Below, in pieces: positions 41,175 through 52,000 of a stretch of DNA of 64,000 bases (the first letter of the stretch is position 1; the number at the start of each line of letters is the position of its first letter). Under the pieces are notes generated by a model. It searched no databases. It saw only the letters and a program-made list of their open reading frames with translations, and was not told the origin of the DNA. This DNA comes from Stentor coeruleus (Eukaryota; Ciliophora; Heterotrichea; Heterotrichida; Stentoridae), in contig MPUH01000022.1 in assembly GCA_001970955.1 (NCBI GenBank), forward strand, positions 97,019 through 161,018, given 5' to 3'. The translations under genes were made by a program, and so were the position numbers.

Positions 41175-42665
41175 TTAATACTCTACATCTATTGGTGAAA
41201 AGCTCCTATTCTTAAAAGGGTCATGGTTTTTCGGCTCAAAACTATTCCTCAAAGAAGAGTTCTCAGAATTAATTGAGAACTCATACGTGCTATTCAATCC
41301 TGTGCGCCAATGAGCACTATCATCTACAGGGAAATCTAAAAAGTCCAAAGAATAATTACTATGTGTTTCTGATTCGAAACATGTTATTTTTTCAGTAATA
41401 AGCTTAGCAATAGTATCAACTTCACAACTATCTAATTGAAATCTATATACAATTTCTTCAGCTAGAGCATGAGGATTATCTAATTCAGGGTCATAAACCA
41501 TATCAATCCTTATTTTATTCACATTCTGTAAATCCTGTATTCCTAAATTAATACTGATTTTCTGGGCTTTAGCTTTTTCATGAGCAACAGTAAATGGTCC
41601 AGCCAAATTCCTAGTTTTCATAGTATCTAAGTTCATAGCCTTTTGTATTTCCATTTCAATAGCATTTAAAAAGTCGCAAAAGTACTTGTTTGGAACATGA
41701 TTCTTAGCAAACAAAGCTTCAGCAACTAGTTCAGGAACATCTTCATTATAACTAAACTCGTATCTGCCAATACTCTGACAGTTTTTCTTTAAAACTATGA
41801 CAAATCTCAATGATTTATGGATTTCCTCAAAAGTTACTTCATATAAGTCTTCTAATGGCATAAGTTTTAAAGGTAAATTATCAGCTAATTCGTCACTATT
41901 AAAGAAATTATGCAATAAAAGACCGTCTGCGGTATATTCATTTAAACATGAACATATAAAATTCTTTATAATAGGGTTTTCTATCATACTCAATTCACGA
42001 GGAGGACAATTTGATAGAGTTTTTGCATAATCCAAGTCTACAAAAGTGCACATTTCTAGTAAGCTATAAGCAAAGCATTTTATATCATAGTTTTCATCAT
42101 CTATTATATGTGTTGTGTAGCCTAATATCCCTATGCGGATATTCATGTCAGTGTTTGCTATGAAAATATTCTTGCATTTTATATTTTTGTGGATAACCAA
42201 GCGGGAATGCAAATATTTTATCCCTTCTAAAATGCTTTTGCACCATTTTTTGATAGTTTTAAGTTGCATTAAAGGCCCTTTTTGGGTTAAATAGGTCTTT
42301 AAAGTAAGGGTTTGAGGCTCGGTGATAGCGATTATAAAGTTTTTATCAGGAACTTCCCAGCAGTCTATGAGTTTTAATAAGCTTGGGTGATCGAGCTTTA
42401 AGAGGAATTTCAGGTCTTCTAAAAGTTTGAGTTTTTCCTTTGGCCCTAGACTAGAGATATTTATTCTACTCCAAGCCACTTCTCTACCATAATCATGGTC
42501 GTAACCTTGGTAAACTGTTTTGTACTTGCCTTCAGCGAGGATTATGTTGGTTCTTGAGAACCTACGGTTTAAAGAGTACTCTAGGGTTGGACTAAGCTCA
42601 GGAAAGCTGTTAAAAAAGTCATCGTCGCTTTGATCACCCATGATGAATATATTATTTGCAAGCAT
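41175..42665 (-). CDS. WNK-derived pseudokinase with two OSR1_C/CCT-like domains
   Basis: A 496-aa protein. The fold follows WNK kinases closely: KYKTVYQGYD with the WNK-specific Lys in the glycine loop (Lys49), EVAWSRI where other kinases have the VAIK Lys, WCKSILEGIKYLHS. But the catalytic loop is HKNIKCKN instead of HRDLKCDN (catalytic Asp to Asn, about 161) and DLG is ILG (about 180-182), so the base and metal-binding Asp are both gone. C-terminal to it, two segments (about 275-350 and 375-440) resemble the OSR1_C/PF2-type domains that WNKs use to bind RFxV/I peptides. It is inferred to be a scaffold or regulator in osmotic or ion signalling rather than an enzyme. The ATG is at 42663-42665; the stop is TAA. 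Confidence 0.85.
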   Translation of the reverse strand: MLANNIFIMGDQSDDDFFNSFPELSPTLEYSLNRRFSRTNIILAEGKYKTVYQGYDHDYGREVAWSRINISSLGPKEKLKLLEDLKFLLKLDHPSLLKLIDCWEVPDKNFIIAITEPQTLTLKTYLTQKGPLMQLKTIKKWCKSILEGIKYLHSRLVIHKNIKCKNIFIANTDMNIRIGILGYTTHIIDDENYDIKCFAYSLLEMCTFVDLDYAKTLSNCPPRELSMIENPIIKNFICSCLNEYTADGLLLHNFFNSDELADNLPLKLMPLEDLYEVTFEEIHKSLRFVIVLKKNCQSIGRYEFSYNEDVPELVAEALFAKNHVPNKYFCDFLNAIEMEIQKAMNLDTMKTRNLAGPFTVAHEKAKAQKISINLGIQDLQNVNKIRIDMVYDPELDNPHALAEEIVYRFQLDSCEVDTIAKLITEKITCFESETHSNYSLDFLDFPVDDSAHWRTGLNSTYEFSINSENSSLRNSFEPKNHDPFKNRSFSPIDVEY

Positions 42666-43605
42666 TCTTTTAAAATATAATTTAAGATTAAGATAATGAT
42701 GAATTTTTATTAGTAATAAGATGAGGGTTTTGTTGGTAAGAAAATATAATCGAATTTGTGATAGTGTTTATTAAAAATAGAATCTGATCTAAACTAATAA
42801 GTTAATTTATTTATACAATTTTTAAGCTAAAGCATTTATAATAGTTGATATATTTTGAATTTACAATATAAGTTGTTATGATAGTTTATGCAAAATATAA
42901 ATTTAGTTTCATCCAAAAAAATATTTGATTATATCTAATATTAGTGTGCTAATTTTATAATAACTTAACATTTCTGCTAAATATTACAAGTAAAATAATT
43001 CATTAAAATTTTATATTAAGTCACGATATGTTCAGAGTATATATTTTTCTCAACAAAAACTGTGAAATTGTATCCAGCATATGATTAAAATTCATATACT
43101 ATCATACCTAACTCATAAACATCCACAAATAGCATACAAAATTACAAACTCAATTATCTTCAATATAATTTATATACAAAACCTTAAAATATAATCTATT
43201 AACTAACCTTAAATCTTCATCAACCCACATAAAGTTAATATTCAATCCTCCTTCAAAATGAATAACAAAAAATCTTGATTTCCTCTTTCAAAATCTCTGT
43301 TTCCAAAACTTCCCAATCATAAGCAACCCCCACACTAAAAAACTCCTACATAACCTTCTTTAATCCTTCTAATAAAAATCCTGTAATTCATCACAAAATC
43401 TGATATCCAACCTCTCAATCAAATTACTCTTTATAACTCTGCATATCTTCTTTATCTTATCGATAACTCACTATATTCTCAGATCAAACTTCAGCATATT
43501 ATGGCAAATCTCTTGTACAAGGGTGAACATTTTTAGCAAGGCTCTCATCTAAGCATCTAAAAATCTCATAGGAAAATTGAATGATTCTAAGCCATTTATA
43601 AAAAA
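42666..43605. other. Divergent intergenic region
   Basis: 940 bp holding the promoters of the WNK-like gene (-) and the eS8 gene (+). From about 42.9 kb to the eS8 ATG the + strand is strongly C-over-G biased. No pyrimidine-tract element could be singled out. Confidence 0.45.
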
Positions 43606-44241
43606 ATGGGAATTTCAAGAGACTCAAGGCACAAGCGCAGGAAGACTGGAGGTCGCATGCCCATTCACCAAAAGAAAAGAGCATTCGAAAAAGCCCGTCA
43701 GCCAGCGATGACTAAAATTGGCCATAAGCGTGTCCATGTCGTCAGGTGTAGAGGTGGCAATATGAAATATCGTGCTTTACGTCTAGATGCTGGAAATTTC
43801 GTTTGGACTAGTGAAAGTCTTGCAGCTAAATCACGTGTGCTATGGGTTGTTTACAATGCGACAAACAATGAGCTAGTCAGAACTAACACTCTTACAAAAA
43901 ATACTATTGTCGAAATAGACGCAACACCTTTCAAAGCCCTGTACTCGAAAAAATACGGAGTTGATTTGGGTAAGGTGAAGAAAGAAAAAGAAGAAACTGA
44001 ACAAAAGAAAGAGCAATCTGAGAAAGCTAAAAAAGTCTGGGAAGATAAGAAGAAAAAGTGGGAAGAGCTCAGCAAGAACTTGTTTATTGACTCACTTGTG
44101 AAAGAAGAGTTCAAAGTTGGTAGACTTTTGGCATGCATTTCTTCAAGACCTGGACAAAGTGGCAGGGCTGATGGATATATTTTGGAAGGACCAGAATTAG
44201 AGTTTTATAAGAAGAAGATAGAAAAGAAATCTAAACAGTAA
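43606..44241 (+). CDS. RPS8: 40S ribosomal protein eS8
   Basis: A 211-aa protein, the normal size for eS8, starting [16 protein letters not shown] and containing the family blocks [45 protein letters not shown], and the C-terminal [22 protein letters not shown]. It is a core protein of the small subunit that binds 18S rRNA. A Lys/Glu-rich insertion (about 125-150) is typical of eukaryotic eS8. Intronless as read; stop TAA. G-biased sequence follows the gene. Confidence 0.98.
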   Translation: MGISRDSRHKRRKTGGRMPIHQKKRAFEKARQPAMTKIGHKRVHVVRCRGGNMKYRALRLDAGNFVWTSESLAAKSRVLWVVYNATNNELVRTNTLTKNTIVEIDATPFKALYSKKYGVDLGKVKKEKEETEQKKEQSEKAKKVWEDKKKKWEELSKNLFIDSLVKEEFKVGRLLACISSRPGQSGRADGYILEGPELEFYKKKIEKKSKQ

Positions 44242-45320
44242 GTTAGATAGACATTTAGTGAATTTATGGAGTTTTATTTGAGAACTATATTTGAGGAAAA
44301 GAGGTGTTAAGGATGCTTTTATTAAATAAATTGTAATTTTAAATATTTTGGGTGTTAGAATATTATGAATGATATGAATAAGGATTACATATTGCAAAAT
44401 AAATTATTTATTGTAGTATTTATGGATTGAGAAATAATTGTTATAGTCAATTGTGAGAATTAAGCTAGTGAGCATTTACGTGTGAGGTTTGCATTTACAT
44501 ATGTGAGGTTTGCATGTACGATTTGAAGTAAATATGAAATATAGTTTAATTATTGTTCAATATATATCAGAAAACAGTTATTAGTATTAAATATTTTAAT
44601 CAATGCTATTTAAGATTATAATAAAGTATTATATTTAAAGCAATTCTATTATATAATAAATAATTCTGAATGAGATTATAATAAGTATTAAAAGTGAATA
44701 TTTTAAAATATCCATTTCAGATTATTGCAGGAATAATTAATTTTGGTTTTTAAATTAGAAATTTATAAGCAACTTTATGATGCAGTCATAATTTTGATCA
44801 CCAATATAAGCCTGGACATAAAATAAATTTCTATATAAAAATTAAAAATATTTTCCTCCATTAAACTTCGTGCATTTTTCTTACTTACTTCAAAAATTTA
44901 ACTATACTAAAAATAAATATTACAAATTAATTTTAAAATCAAAAATCACCTCCTAATTCTATCAAATTTACCCGAAATTTAAAGCATTTATCAATCTGTT
45001 ATCACCCTAAAACTTCTTATCACAATTTTATAATGTTTTCCATAGCGCAAGTTACCACTAATAAATATCTTCTATATTTTCAATCAAACATAAAAACTAT
45101 GCTCCATTAATATCAAATCTGTTACATGAATAAAATCTTAACCAATCTTTAACATATCAAAAATCGCCTGGTTTTTTCAAAATTTATCACTTCCATCAGC
45201 TTGGCAAGTTAAATTACCGACAAAAAATTCCTCAAAAGCAATATAATCTTGGTCACATACAAAAAAAACCTAGTTGATTATATAATAAATTTAGCCATAA
45301 CTATTTATTTCATAATAATA
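44242..45320. other. Intergenic region
   Basis: 1,079 bp, very AT-rich. Near 44470-44520 a short imperfect direct repeat (TGTGAGGTTTGCAT, twice) is visible. G-biased at the left, C-biased at the right. No gene seen. Confidence 0.45.
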
Positions 45321-46181
45321 ATGTTTTCTCTTAAAAATACTGAACAAAATGAATGCAATTTTTTTCCTTCAGGGTCATTTGACTCAAGAAAAGATTCAGT
45401 AGAATACAACGACCTGAGCGAAATTAAAGAGCCTTTAAAAAGTGGAACCTTTAATATTACAGACGAAATAAGCTCTTGTGGTGCTTCAAATTTTATAATC
45501 TATGAAGAATTTTCATTAATTCATTCAATTAGTGGTAGTGCAAAACATGTGAAAAGCCCTAATTGCACACCTAAAAACAGAAATCTTTTTAAATTGGATG
45601 AAAAACAAAAAGATATTATAAAGCAGCACAAAAGTTCTCTTTCAAATGAGCATAAGAAAAATCAAGCTTCAGAAAAAACCAAAAAAATAGAACTCCTATC
45701 AAATGAGCTTGAAAAAATGATTAAAGAAAAAGATTTACTAAAAATCGAACTGAACTACTGCAAAAGTGTTCTCAACGATTATGAATCATGCATAAAAAGC
45801 TTAATAAAAATATTTGAAGGGCTTAAATTCCTTTCTGAAACAAGTATCAAAAGTATTCCAGCATTTGATCATACAAACTCTAAATCAACTAAGCAATCAT
45901 TAGAAACTATTTCTATGTATATATCAAGTTTTTCCAGCATGAAATCAACTAAAAGTGTTTGCTCGCGTGACAATTCCAGAAAAAAATGCTTGAAACTTGA
46001 TGATATCTACCCAAGCATACTTATGCTTGACTCTCCTGAACCACCAAAGCAAATAAACTTAATTAAACGACAAGGTTCATACTTAAGAAAATATGAAAAA
46101 TCGCCTAATAAAGAACTAGATAACAAGTTCCAAATTATTAGTAAAATTAATCTTCATGATAGTTTTTTAGTATTTTTATAG
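45321..46181 (+). CDS. Ser/Lys-rich protein with short coiled coil, unknown
   Basis: A 286-aa protein from ATG 45321; the open frame extends 24 codons upstream, but without an ATG, and that part is hydrophobic AT-rich sequence. Residues about 95-165 form a Lys/Glu/Leu coiled coil (KKIELLSNELEKMIKEKDLL); both flanks are Ser/Asn-rich. No recognised family. Stop TAG. Confidence 0.65.
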   Translation: MFSLKNTEQNECNFFPSGSFDSRKDSVEYNDLSEIKEPLKSGTFNITDEISSCGASNFIIYEEFSLIHSISGSAKHVKSPNCTPKNRNLFKLDEKQKDIIKQHKSSLSNEHKKNQASEKTKKIELLSNELEKMIKEKDLLKIELNYCKSVLNDYESCIKSLIKIFEGLKFLSETSIKSIPAFDHTNSKSTKQSLETISMYISSFSSMKSTKSVCSRDNSRKKCLKLDDIYPSILMLDSPEPPKQINLIKRQGSYLRKYEKSPNKELDNKFQIISKINLHDSFLVFL

Positions 46182-46347
46182 AAATTTATATAAATATAAA
46201 GAAATTTTATAAATATTTATTGTTATAGTTCACTTGCCATGCAACAAAAAAATTTTAAGTCAGTTTCTCCTATTCTGAAATCTAAATACAAAACACTACT
46301 AAATAGAAAATAAATTAAGGTAATTAGATTAAATATATGCATTTATA

Positions 46348-47295
46348 TCATAGCCAGTAACTTTTAGAGTCTAGAGAATTAATATCTTTTTCCATTTGGT
46401 CAAGTGTTGATTTCACGTTATTAATCTTGTCCTTTATATTTGGTATAATATTCTGATAGGCTCTCTTATTATTTTCAGGTTTCTCTTTAATCCTTGCGAA
46501 TTCTTGAGTCAACAATTGTTTCTTATAAATCTGCATTTGCTTATCAAAATTTATCTGGGGTGCATTATATATAACATTAGGTGTTGAAGGCATGGTAATA
46601 CCTTTAGGCAACTTTGTTACACTAGTTTTACGTATATCCCCTCCCCTATGGCTTTGCATACTTTCTATAAATGTTTTTAAAAACTCTTCGTCATTCTGTT
46701 GACGCTGCATATAACTGTTTGGCATCTTAGGCACTTGGTTTCTTGCAAGAGTCTGAGAAATCTCTTTTTTATATGCAAACTGTGGACTTTCCGAAAATCT
46801 TTCAGGTACTTTTCTAAAAGTGTTTTTTTTTTTTTTTATAATCTCTGTAGGTCCTAAACTTCCAGCTCGAGTGCTTTCTGAGCTTTTATTTGTTTTTTTA
46901 ATATTCTTTAAACGTATAGACTCAGGTCTTTTAATAAAACCGGCATTTGAAATACTCATCCATTTGGTCTCAAATTCATGACGAAGCTTATGAAAACGTA
47001 CCCAATTAGGAAATAAGTTGCTAATTAAGTCTATAAACTTCCTCATAGCTATTTCTTTCGATATAAGGCCAAGTTTTTTCCATTCAGAAGCTCTTTTCTT
47101 TTTTTCTGCGACAGTGCAGTTAGTTAAATCTGGAATTTCTAAAGACTCCTTATAAGGACCATATGATGCATGCAAGTGAAGAGCACCTAGCTGAGCCCGT
47201 TGTGCTTCTGATATTGCCATAGGCCGTTCTGATAACAGGTAAAAATGTGCTGCTAAATACTGTTTTGGGATTTCTGAGTTGTGAGTATCTTTCAT
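46348..47295 (-). CDS. Acyl-CoA-binding (ACBP) domain protein with long basic tail
   Basis: A 315-aa protein from ATG 47293-47295 to a TAA stop. The N-terminal 100 residues follow the ACBP fold: QYLAAHFYLLS helix, LGALHLHASYGPYKE in place of LYALYKQATxG, EWKKLGLISKEIAMRKFIDLI in place of WxxWxxxxGxSKxxAMxxYI. Several acyl-CoA-contacting Tyr/Lys residues of canonical ACBP are changed, so ligand binding is uncertain. Residues 110-315 are Lys/Asn/Gln-rich with a late coiled coil. It may tether or sense acyl-CoA; the role is inferred from the domain only. Confidence 0.72.
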   Translation of the reverse strand: MKDTHNSEIPKQYLAAHFYLLSERPMAISEAQRAQLGALHLHASYGPYKESLEIPDLTNCTVAEKKKRASEWKKLGLISKEIAMRKFIDLISNLFPNWVRFHKLRHEFETKWMSISNAGFIKRPESIRLKNIKKTNKSSESTRAGSLGPTEIIKKKKNTFRKVPERFSESPQFAYKKEISQTLARNQVPKMPNSYMQRQQNDEEFLKTFIESMQSHRGGDIRKTSVTKLPKGITMPSTPNVIYNAPQINFDKQMQIYKKQLLTQEFARIKEKPENNKRAYQNIIPNIKDKINNVKSTLDQMEKDINSLDSKSYWL

Positions 47296-47859
47296 TATTG
47301 TCAATAAAAATACTGTAATAAATATAAGATAGGCTTACTAATAATAAATTTTAGGAGTAAAGTTTCTTGAATATAGAGTTAATAATATTGATGGTGTAAT
47401 AATAATAAGTTATTTAAATTATGTTACGATAGTTTTATAAAGGATTAAATAAGAGATACTTGGCCATAAAGTTATTTGAACGGTGATGGATAGGCAAAGT
47501 TATTTTATGTTTGAATGATCATGGAAAAGCCTGAAATAATCTATTGATTAATACATTTTTTAAAGATTTTTGATTTTTTAAGCAAAATGCTATAAATCAG
47601 GTGCCAAAGATGCAAACCATATAATAATTTTTGTGCTAACAAGTACCTTTAAACCATATCCTAACACCAATTTGTTTATAATGTAATCTCAAATGCTATG
47701 ATATATAATAAATATATTCTATAACACAGAACCCTAAATTCTCTTATAATAAGCAAGTCTTCCTTCTATTTAATATCTTAACACATGCAACACAAAGACT
47801 AATTTCTATAATGAATTCCCTTCTTAGCCAAAACTCCAGAATTCCATCCATAATAATAA
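47296..47859. other. Divergent intergenic region
   Basis: 564 bp between the ACBP-domain gene (-) and the PDE6-delta gene (+). G-biased on the left, C-biased on the right. No motif recognised. Confidence 0.4.
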
Positions 47860-48285
47860 ATGTCAGAGACCTTTGAAGGTTTTTCTATCAGCTCTATAAG
47901 AATGAAAGATTTTGAAACTGGAGAGGTTCTATGGAAGTATGATAACTGGGACTTCAATTCAGTAGTAGAAGCGCACATTCCAAAATCAATCCTAAAATGT
48001 AAAGCTGTATCAAGAGAAATCAACTTTTCTTCAGTGAAAGAAATATCTTCTTTGTCTCTTTTACAAAAAGTTAAGCTACGAGAGAATGTAATAGAAGAAT
48101 GGAGTTTTGAGTTTGGCTTTGTGATACCAAATAGTCATAACACTTGGGAGCAAGTTATATACGCGGCGAAACCTGAAGAAATGCTCCCAGCAGAAATTTT
48201 ATCTGGAAATATTACTATTGAAACAATTTTCTTTCAGAATCAAGATCCTATTCATACTTCTTCTGTTAGGGTGTTTTACGACTAA
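47860..48285 (+). CDS. PDE6D: PDE6-delta (GMP phosphodiesterase delta) prenyl-binding protein
   Basis: A 141-aa protein, almost the same length as animal PDE6D (150 aa). Diagnostic blocks: LWKYDNWDF, HIPKSILKCKAVSREINFSS, EEWSFEFGFVIPNSHNTWEQ, LSGNITIETIFF and SSVRVFYD at the C-terminus. It folds as an immunoglobulin-like beta sandwich that extracts farnesylated or geranylgeranylated cargo from membranes; ARL2/ARL3-GTP releases the cargo, in cilia among other places. A role in delivering lipidated proteins to the many cilia is inferred. Intronless; stop TAA. Confidence 0.97.
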   Translation: MSETFEGFSISSIRMKDFETGEVLWKYDNWDFNSVVEAHIPKSILKCKAVSREINFSSVKEISSLSLLQKVKLRENVIEEWSFEFGFVIPNSHNTWEQVIYAAKPEEMLPAEILSGNITIETIFFQNQDPIHTSSVRVFYD

Positions 48286-49085
48286 ATAATATTAATCAGA
48301 AAATCTCTTTGGATTATTATTAAGAATTATAGCTTAGGCGAAGGTTTTTGAGCTTGAAGGATGCAGTAGATTGAGAATTAGATAAGATTGCATATTTAGT
48401 ATAATGGTAAATTATAGAATGTTAGGAATATAGATGAAGATTTTAGATATTTACAATTTTTGTGGGAAGATTTTGCCATTGTGAATTTGATTTTTCTTGT
48501 TCGAATTGGTTGTGGTAAATTTGGTGATTTTATAAAAGATATTAGGATAATGAATTAGGAAAAAAAAGTTTAAAATTACTGTTGAATAAAAATTGTTACA
48601 AATTTTTTAATATCAGCCTATGATCTTAACTGATTGAAGTAATCTCTTACAAATAAATTTTAAGGGTTTTATTTGGAGAAAAATACTTAATTTAGTAGTA
48701 TAGTTGAGGTATGCTTAAATAAATCATTAATTATGTTATATAAATATAGGATCAATAATTTGGCATACTCTTAGAAATAATATATTTGCTGTTAATAATT
48801 TTGAAGATGATAATAGTATAATTTTGGCATTAACTAGAAGAAGCTTAGCTTGATATTTTGAAAGAATGACGATGAAGTTACTGATATTTATGGGGGTTGC
48901 TATTGTGGCAGAGGGAAGTTTGACACTGTGGATTGATGCAGTTAATATAAGTTAGTAAAATTGATCATAAACTAGCCAATTTCATAACAAGCATAATTCT
49001 TAGCATTAATCCTTCAACTTTTAACTAAAAATCTACACCCTAACACTCAATATTAATCCTACATCTTAAACCAAAAATCCATAAT
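48286..49085. other. Convergent intergenic region
   Basis: 800 bp. On the + strand 48841-48960 has 33 G and 9 C while 48961-49080 has 4 G and 29 C, an abrupt bias flip. A 29-codon frame at 48867 is too short to support. No gene seen. Confidence 0.55.
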
Positions 49086-52000
49086 TTATTCAACACTCAT
49101 AAAATATATTTGTATTAAATGCTGTCTGAATCTACTTTTATATTCTTTAGGGTATATAATAGTAGGTATTTCAGAACCCACAACAGATTTATACTTGCTT
49201 TCAATAGCTCTTTCAAATGTATATTGTTCAAAATAGTCTATAATCCCATAATTAAGCAGATTTTTTTCTGTATTGATTATAAGCAAAATTGAATAATCTA
49301 TAATATTTTGCTGATAAAGAAAAAGAGTATCATTCCATATCTCAGCATCCAAAAATTTCTTATCATTTGCTTGAAGGACAATAGGAAGTCCTTTCATATA
49401 TTCAACAAAATTCAAATCCATTTTGGTTTTTTCATCTCCTTCTTGAACTTTACGTCTTTTATTTATTGTTCCTTTTAAGTCATAGATTAAACAGGTTTTT
49501 GGTTGTTTATAGGCTAGGTTTTCATTTATGAGGACCCATTCTTGGCGTGTTTTGCCTGTTGAATGATTTTTTACTTGAACGTAATAAGCACCAAGAACTT
49601 TCACTAAGCAGGAAGGCATATTATAGAACTTATTCTTGCAAGTGTGCCTAAAGTAATTTGGGGCGAAATCGGTGAACATACGAAACTGCCTTTCTCCTAT
49701 AATTTTGATTATAAACCGATCATCCACCGAGCACTTAAACAATGCTTTGCTCTTACCCAAATGCATCTCCTCCTTTTGTGCCTGTGATATTGACAGCAAA
49801 AACTCACTATGTGTACCTACCGCATAATGTCTCATTCCATGAAACTGCTTATAAAAATATGCAACTACCTTAACAGATACTGAATCCCCATATATGCTCC
49901 TAAAATTTTCTTTCTGTAGTTCGCTTTCAAACCCACCATTATCATAATTCTCATCATTAAACATAAAATGGTCATCTTGTGCGCCAAGTAAATCACTTTC
50001 AATTTTCTCATAAACATCCTCATTTCCATCATCGTATTCTTCCATAGCATCATAATATTCATGTGAGCTCAAAGCATGAGCAATAATAGACAAGCTGTCT
50101 TCTTCATCAACTTGTATAGAAAACCTACTATCTTTGTGATAAAACCCAGGTAATCCTTGTTTAAAATAAAGGTAGTTTTTGTTATTTAGTAGTCCGAATT
50201 TGTTTGTTATTGGGGCAAGAAGGCATGGTAAGTTGTGGTATAACCCAACTGGGTATTGAAGGCTTTGATTTTCTAGGTCAGAGCTTTTTCTTTCAGTTAT
50301 TATGTCAAGAAGATTCATAGAGCCTTCTAAATTTATTATAAGTTTGGAGATGTTGAAAAAAAATTCTTTTTTAAAAGATTCGATTTCTAGATTGTCTTGA
50401 GGATTTTCGCATTGGATACGATTGTAGTTTTCTTCTACACACATGAAACTTTCTTCGATTGAACGAATTGCGCTGTTTACTATAGGCCCATCTTCAAGGC
50501 AGTTTTTTTCATTGAATTTTTCGAAGCTTTCTTTGAAGAGATAGTCCTTCATTGGCTTGAGCTCTAAAAGAAACTCTTTTCCTGATTGGAGTAAGTTAGA
50601 CCAATTATCTTGGAAAATAGAATTTATTATTTCTGAATTATATTGTGTGTTTCTGGATATAGAATATTGATCTGTTTTTTCATAGTATATATTGACCGAA
50701 AAATTTGCCAAAGCAAACACAAAATTTCCTTCTTTATAAAAATCATGTGCACAAACTTGATGCTCAATATGCCCCATCTGAAAAAAGTTATCGATAAACT
50801 TATTAAAAGAAAACTTCCAAGCCAAGTCCGATAGTTTCTGTGTCTCACTTTTTTTGGAGCATACAGTGCATTCACGGTATATTTGCAAAGTACTAAACTG
50901 GCATTGTATCTGTGAATATGTTATAATAACCCGTCCTTTGCCTTTAAAATAATAATAAGTATGATTGAAAATTTTCTTGTTACACGAATTCTCGCATTTT
51001 TGTAAAGCATTTGTCAAACTGTATTTTATGAAATCCCCAAGCGATTTCCCATTTTTTGAATAATACTCAACTCTATGGATTTTCGGCCTCGAACACATTT
51101 TACCTCTGCAAGTTGATACATAGACAAAGCAACTACCGCTACTGTGAAACTCTTCGTAGTTTACTTTTTGCATTGAGTATAGGCAAAGTAGGTTTTTTTC
51201 TAATAAAACGCTTCGATATTGAACACATAGTTTCATGATAATAATTTTAAGGATTTTTTTATCGACTTCAATTGGGTTGAAAAGCACTGACCCACATTGA
51301 GTTGAAGACTCATTAGCTTCGAAAAAACAGTAAACGGTGCTGCCAATTTTTTGGGTCCAGAACTCAATGCAGGAACCTAGAAACTCTGTGTTTTGATAGA
51401 AGCTTTGATTGATTGAGCTGAGGATTTTCGCTGAGGTCAGTCGCGATACTAATTTTAGTGTCCTTTTTTTTACATTAAGCAGCACTGCAATGCCTATCCT
51501 ACTTAGTTCTTCTATAATAGGATAAGGCATACTTTTTTCTAATAATATAACATTCGGCTTTATAGTGTTTTTAATCAAATCCACAAAAATTTTCGTAAAG
51601 TTTTTTTCTTGATCAATAAGTTTCTGCATCGAAACGATATTTTTTTCTCCTAAAAAATACCCTGTTGAGCCCATGAGTATCATAATCTTTGGGTCTCTGA
51701 TTTTATTAGGCATCCACTTACTAGCTAACAGCCTCTTAAAAACAATCCCTTTAAAAAACCTACACTTACCTTCAACAGGGAATCTAACAATCCTCAAATA
51801 CTTGTTCAAATCCATGGCATCCTTTTTACTAAGCTTTATATTCTTAACCACATCAGCTATTGTATGTGATAAACTTTCTGTCCAATCTTGAGCATTAGCA
51901 TCTTTTAAATTTTCTTTGCATCTGGCGTTCAAATATGCTTCAATATCTTCCGAACTTGCGAAATCCCCTTGTTCTGGGTTTTCGTGACTGTATTCTATAT

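Noticed and set aside
48867-48956. A 29-codon ATG frame resembling a signal peptide (VAIVAEGSLTLW)
   Set aside because: Too short and unsupported; it sits where the G bias is strongest, which makes chance frames likely.
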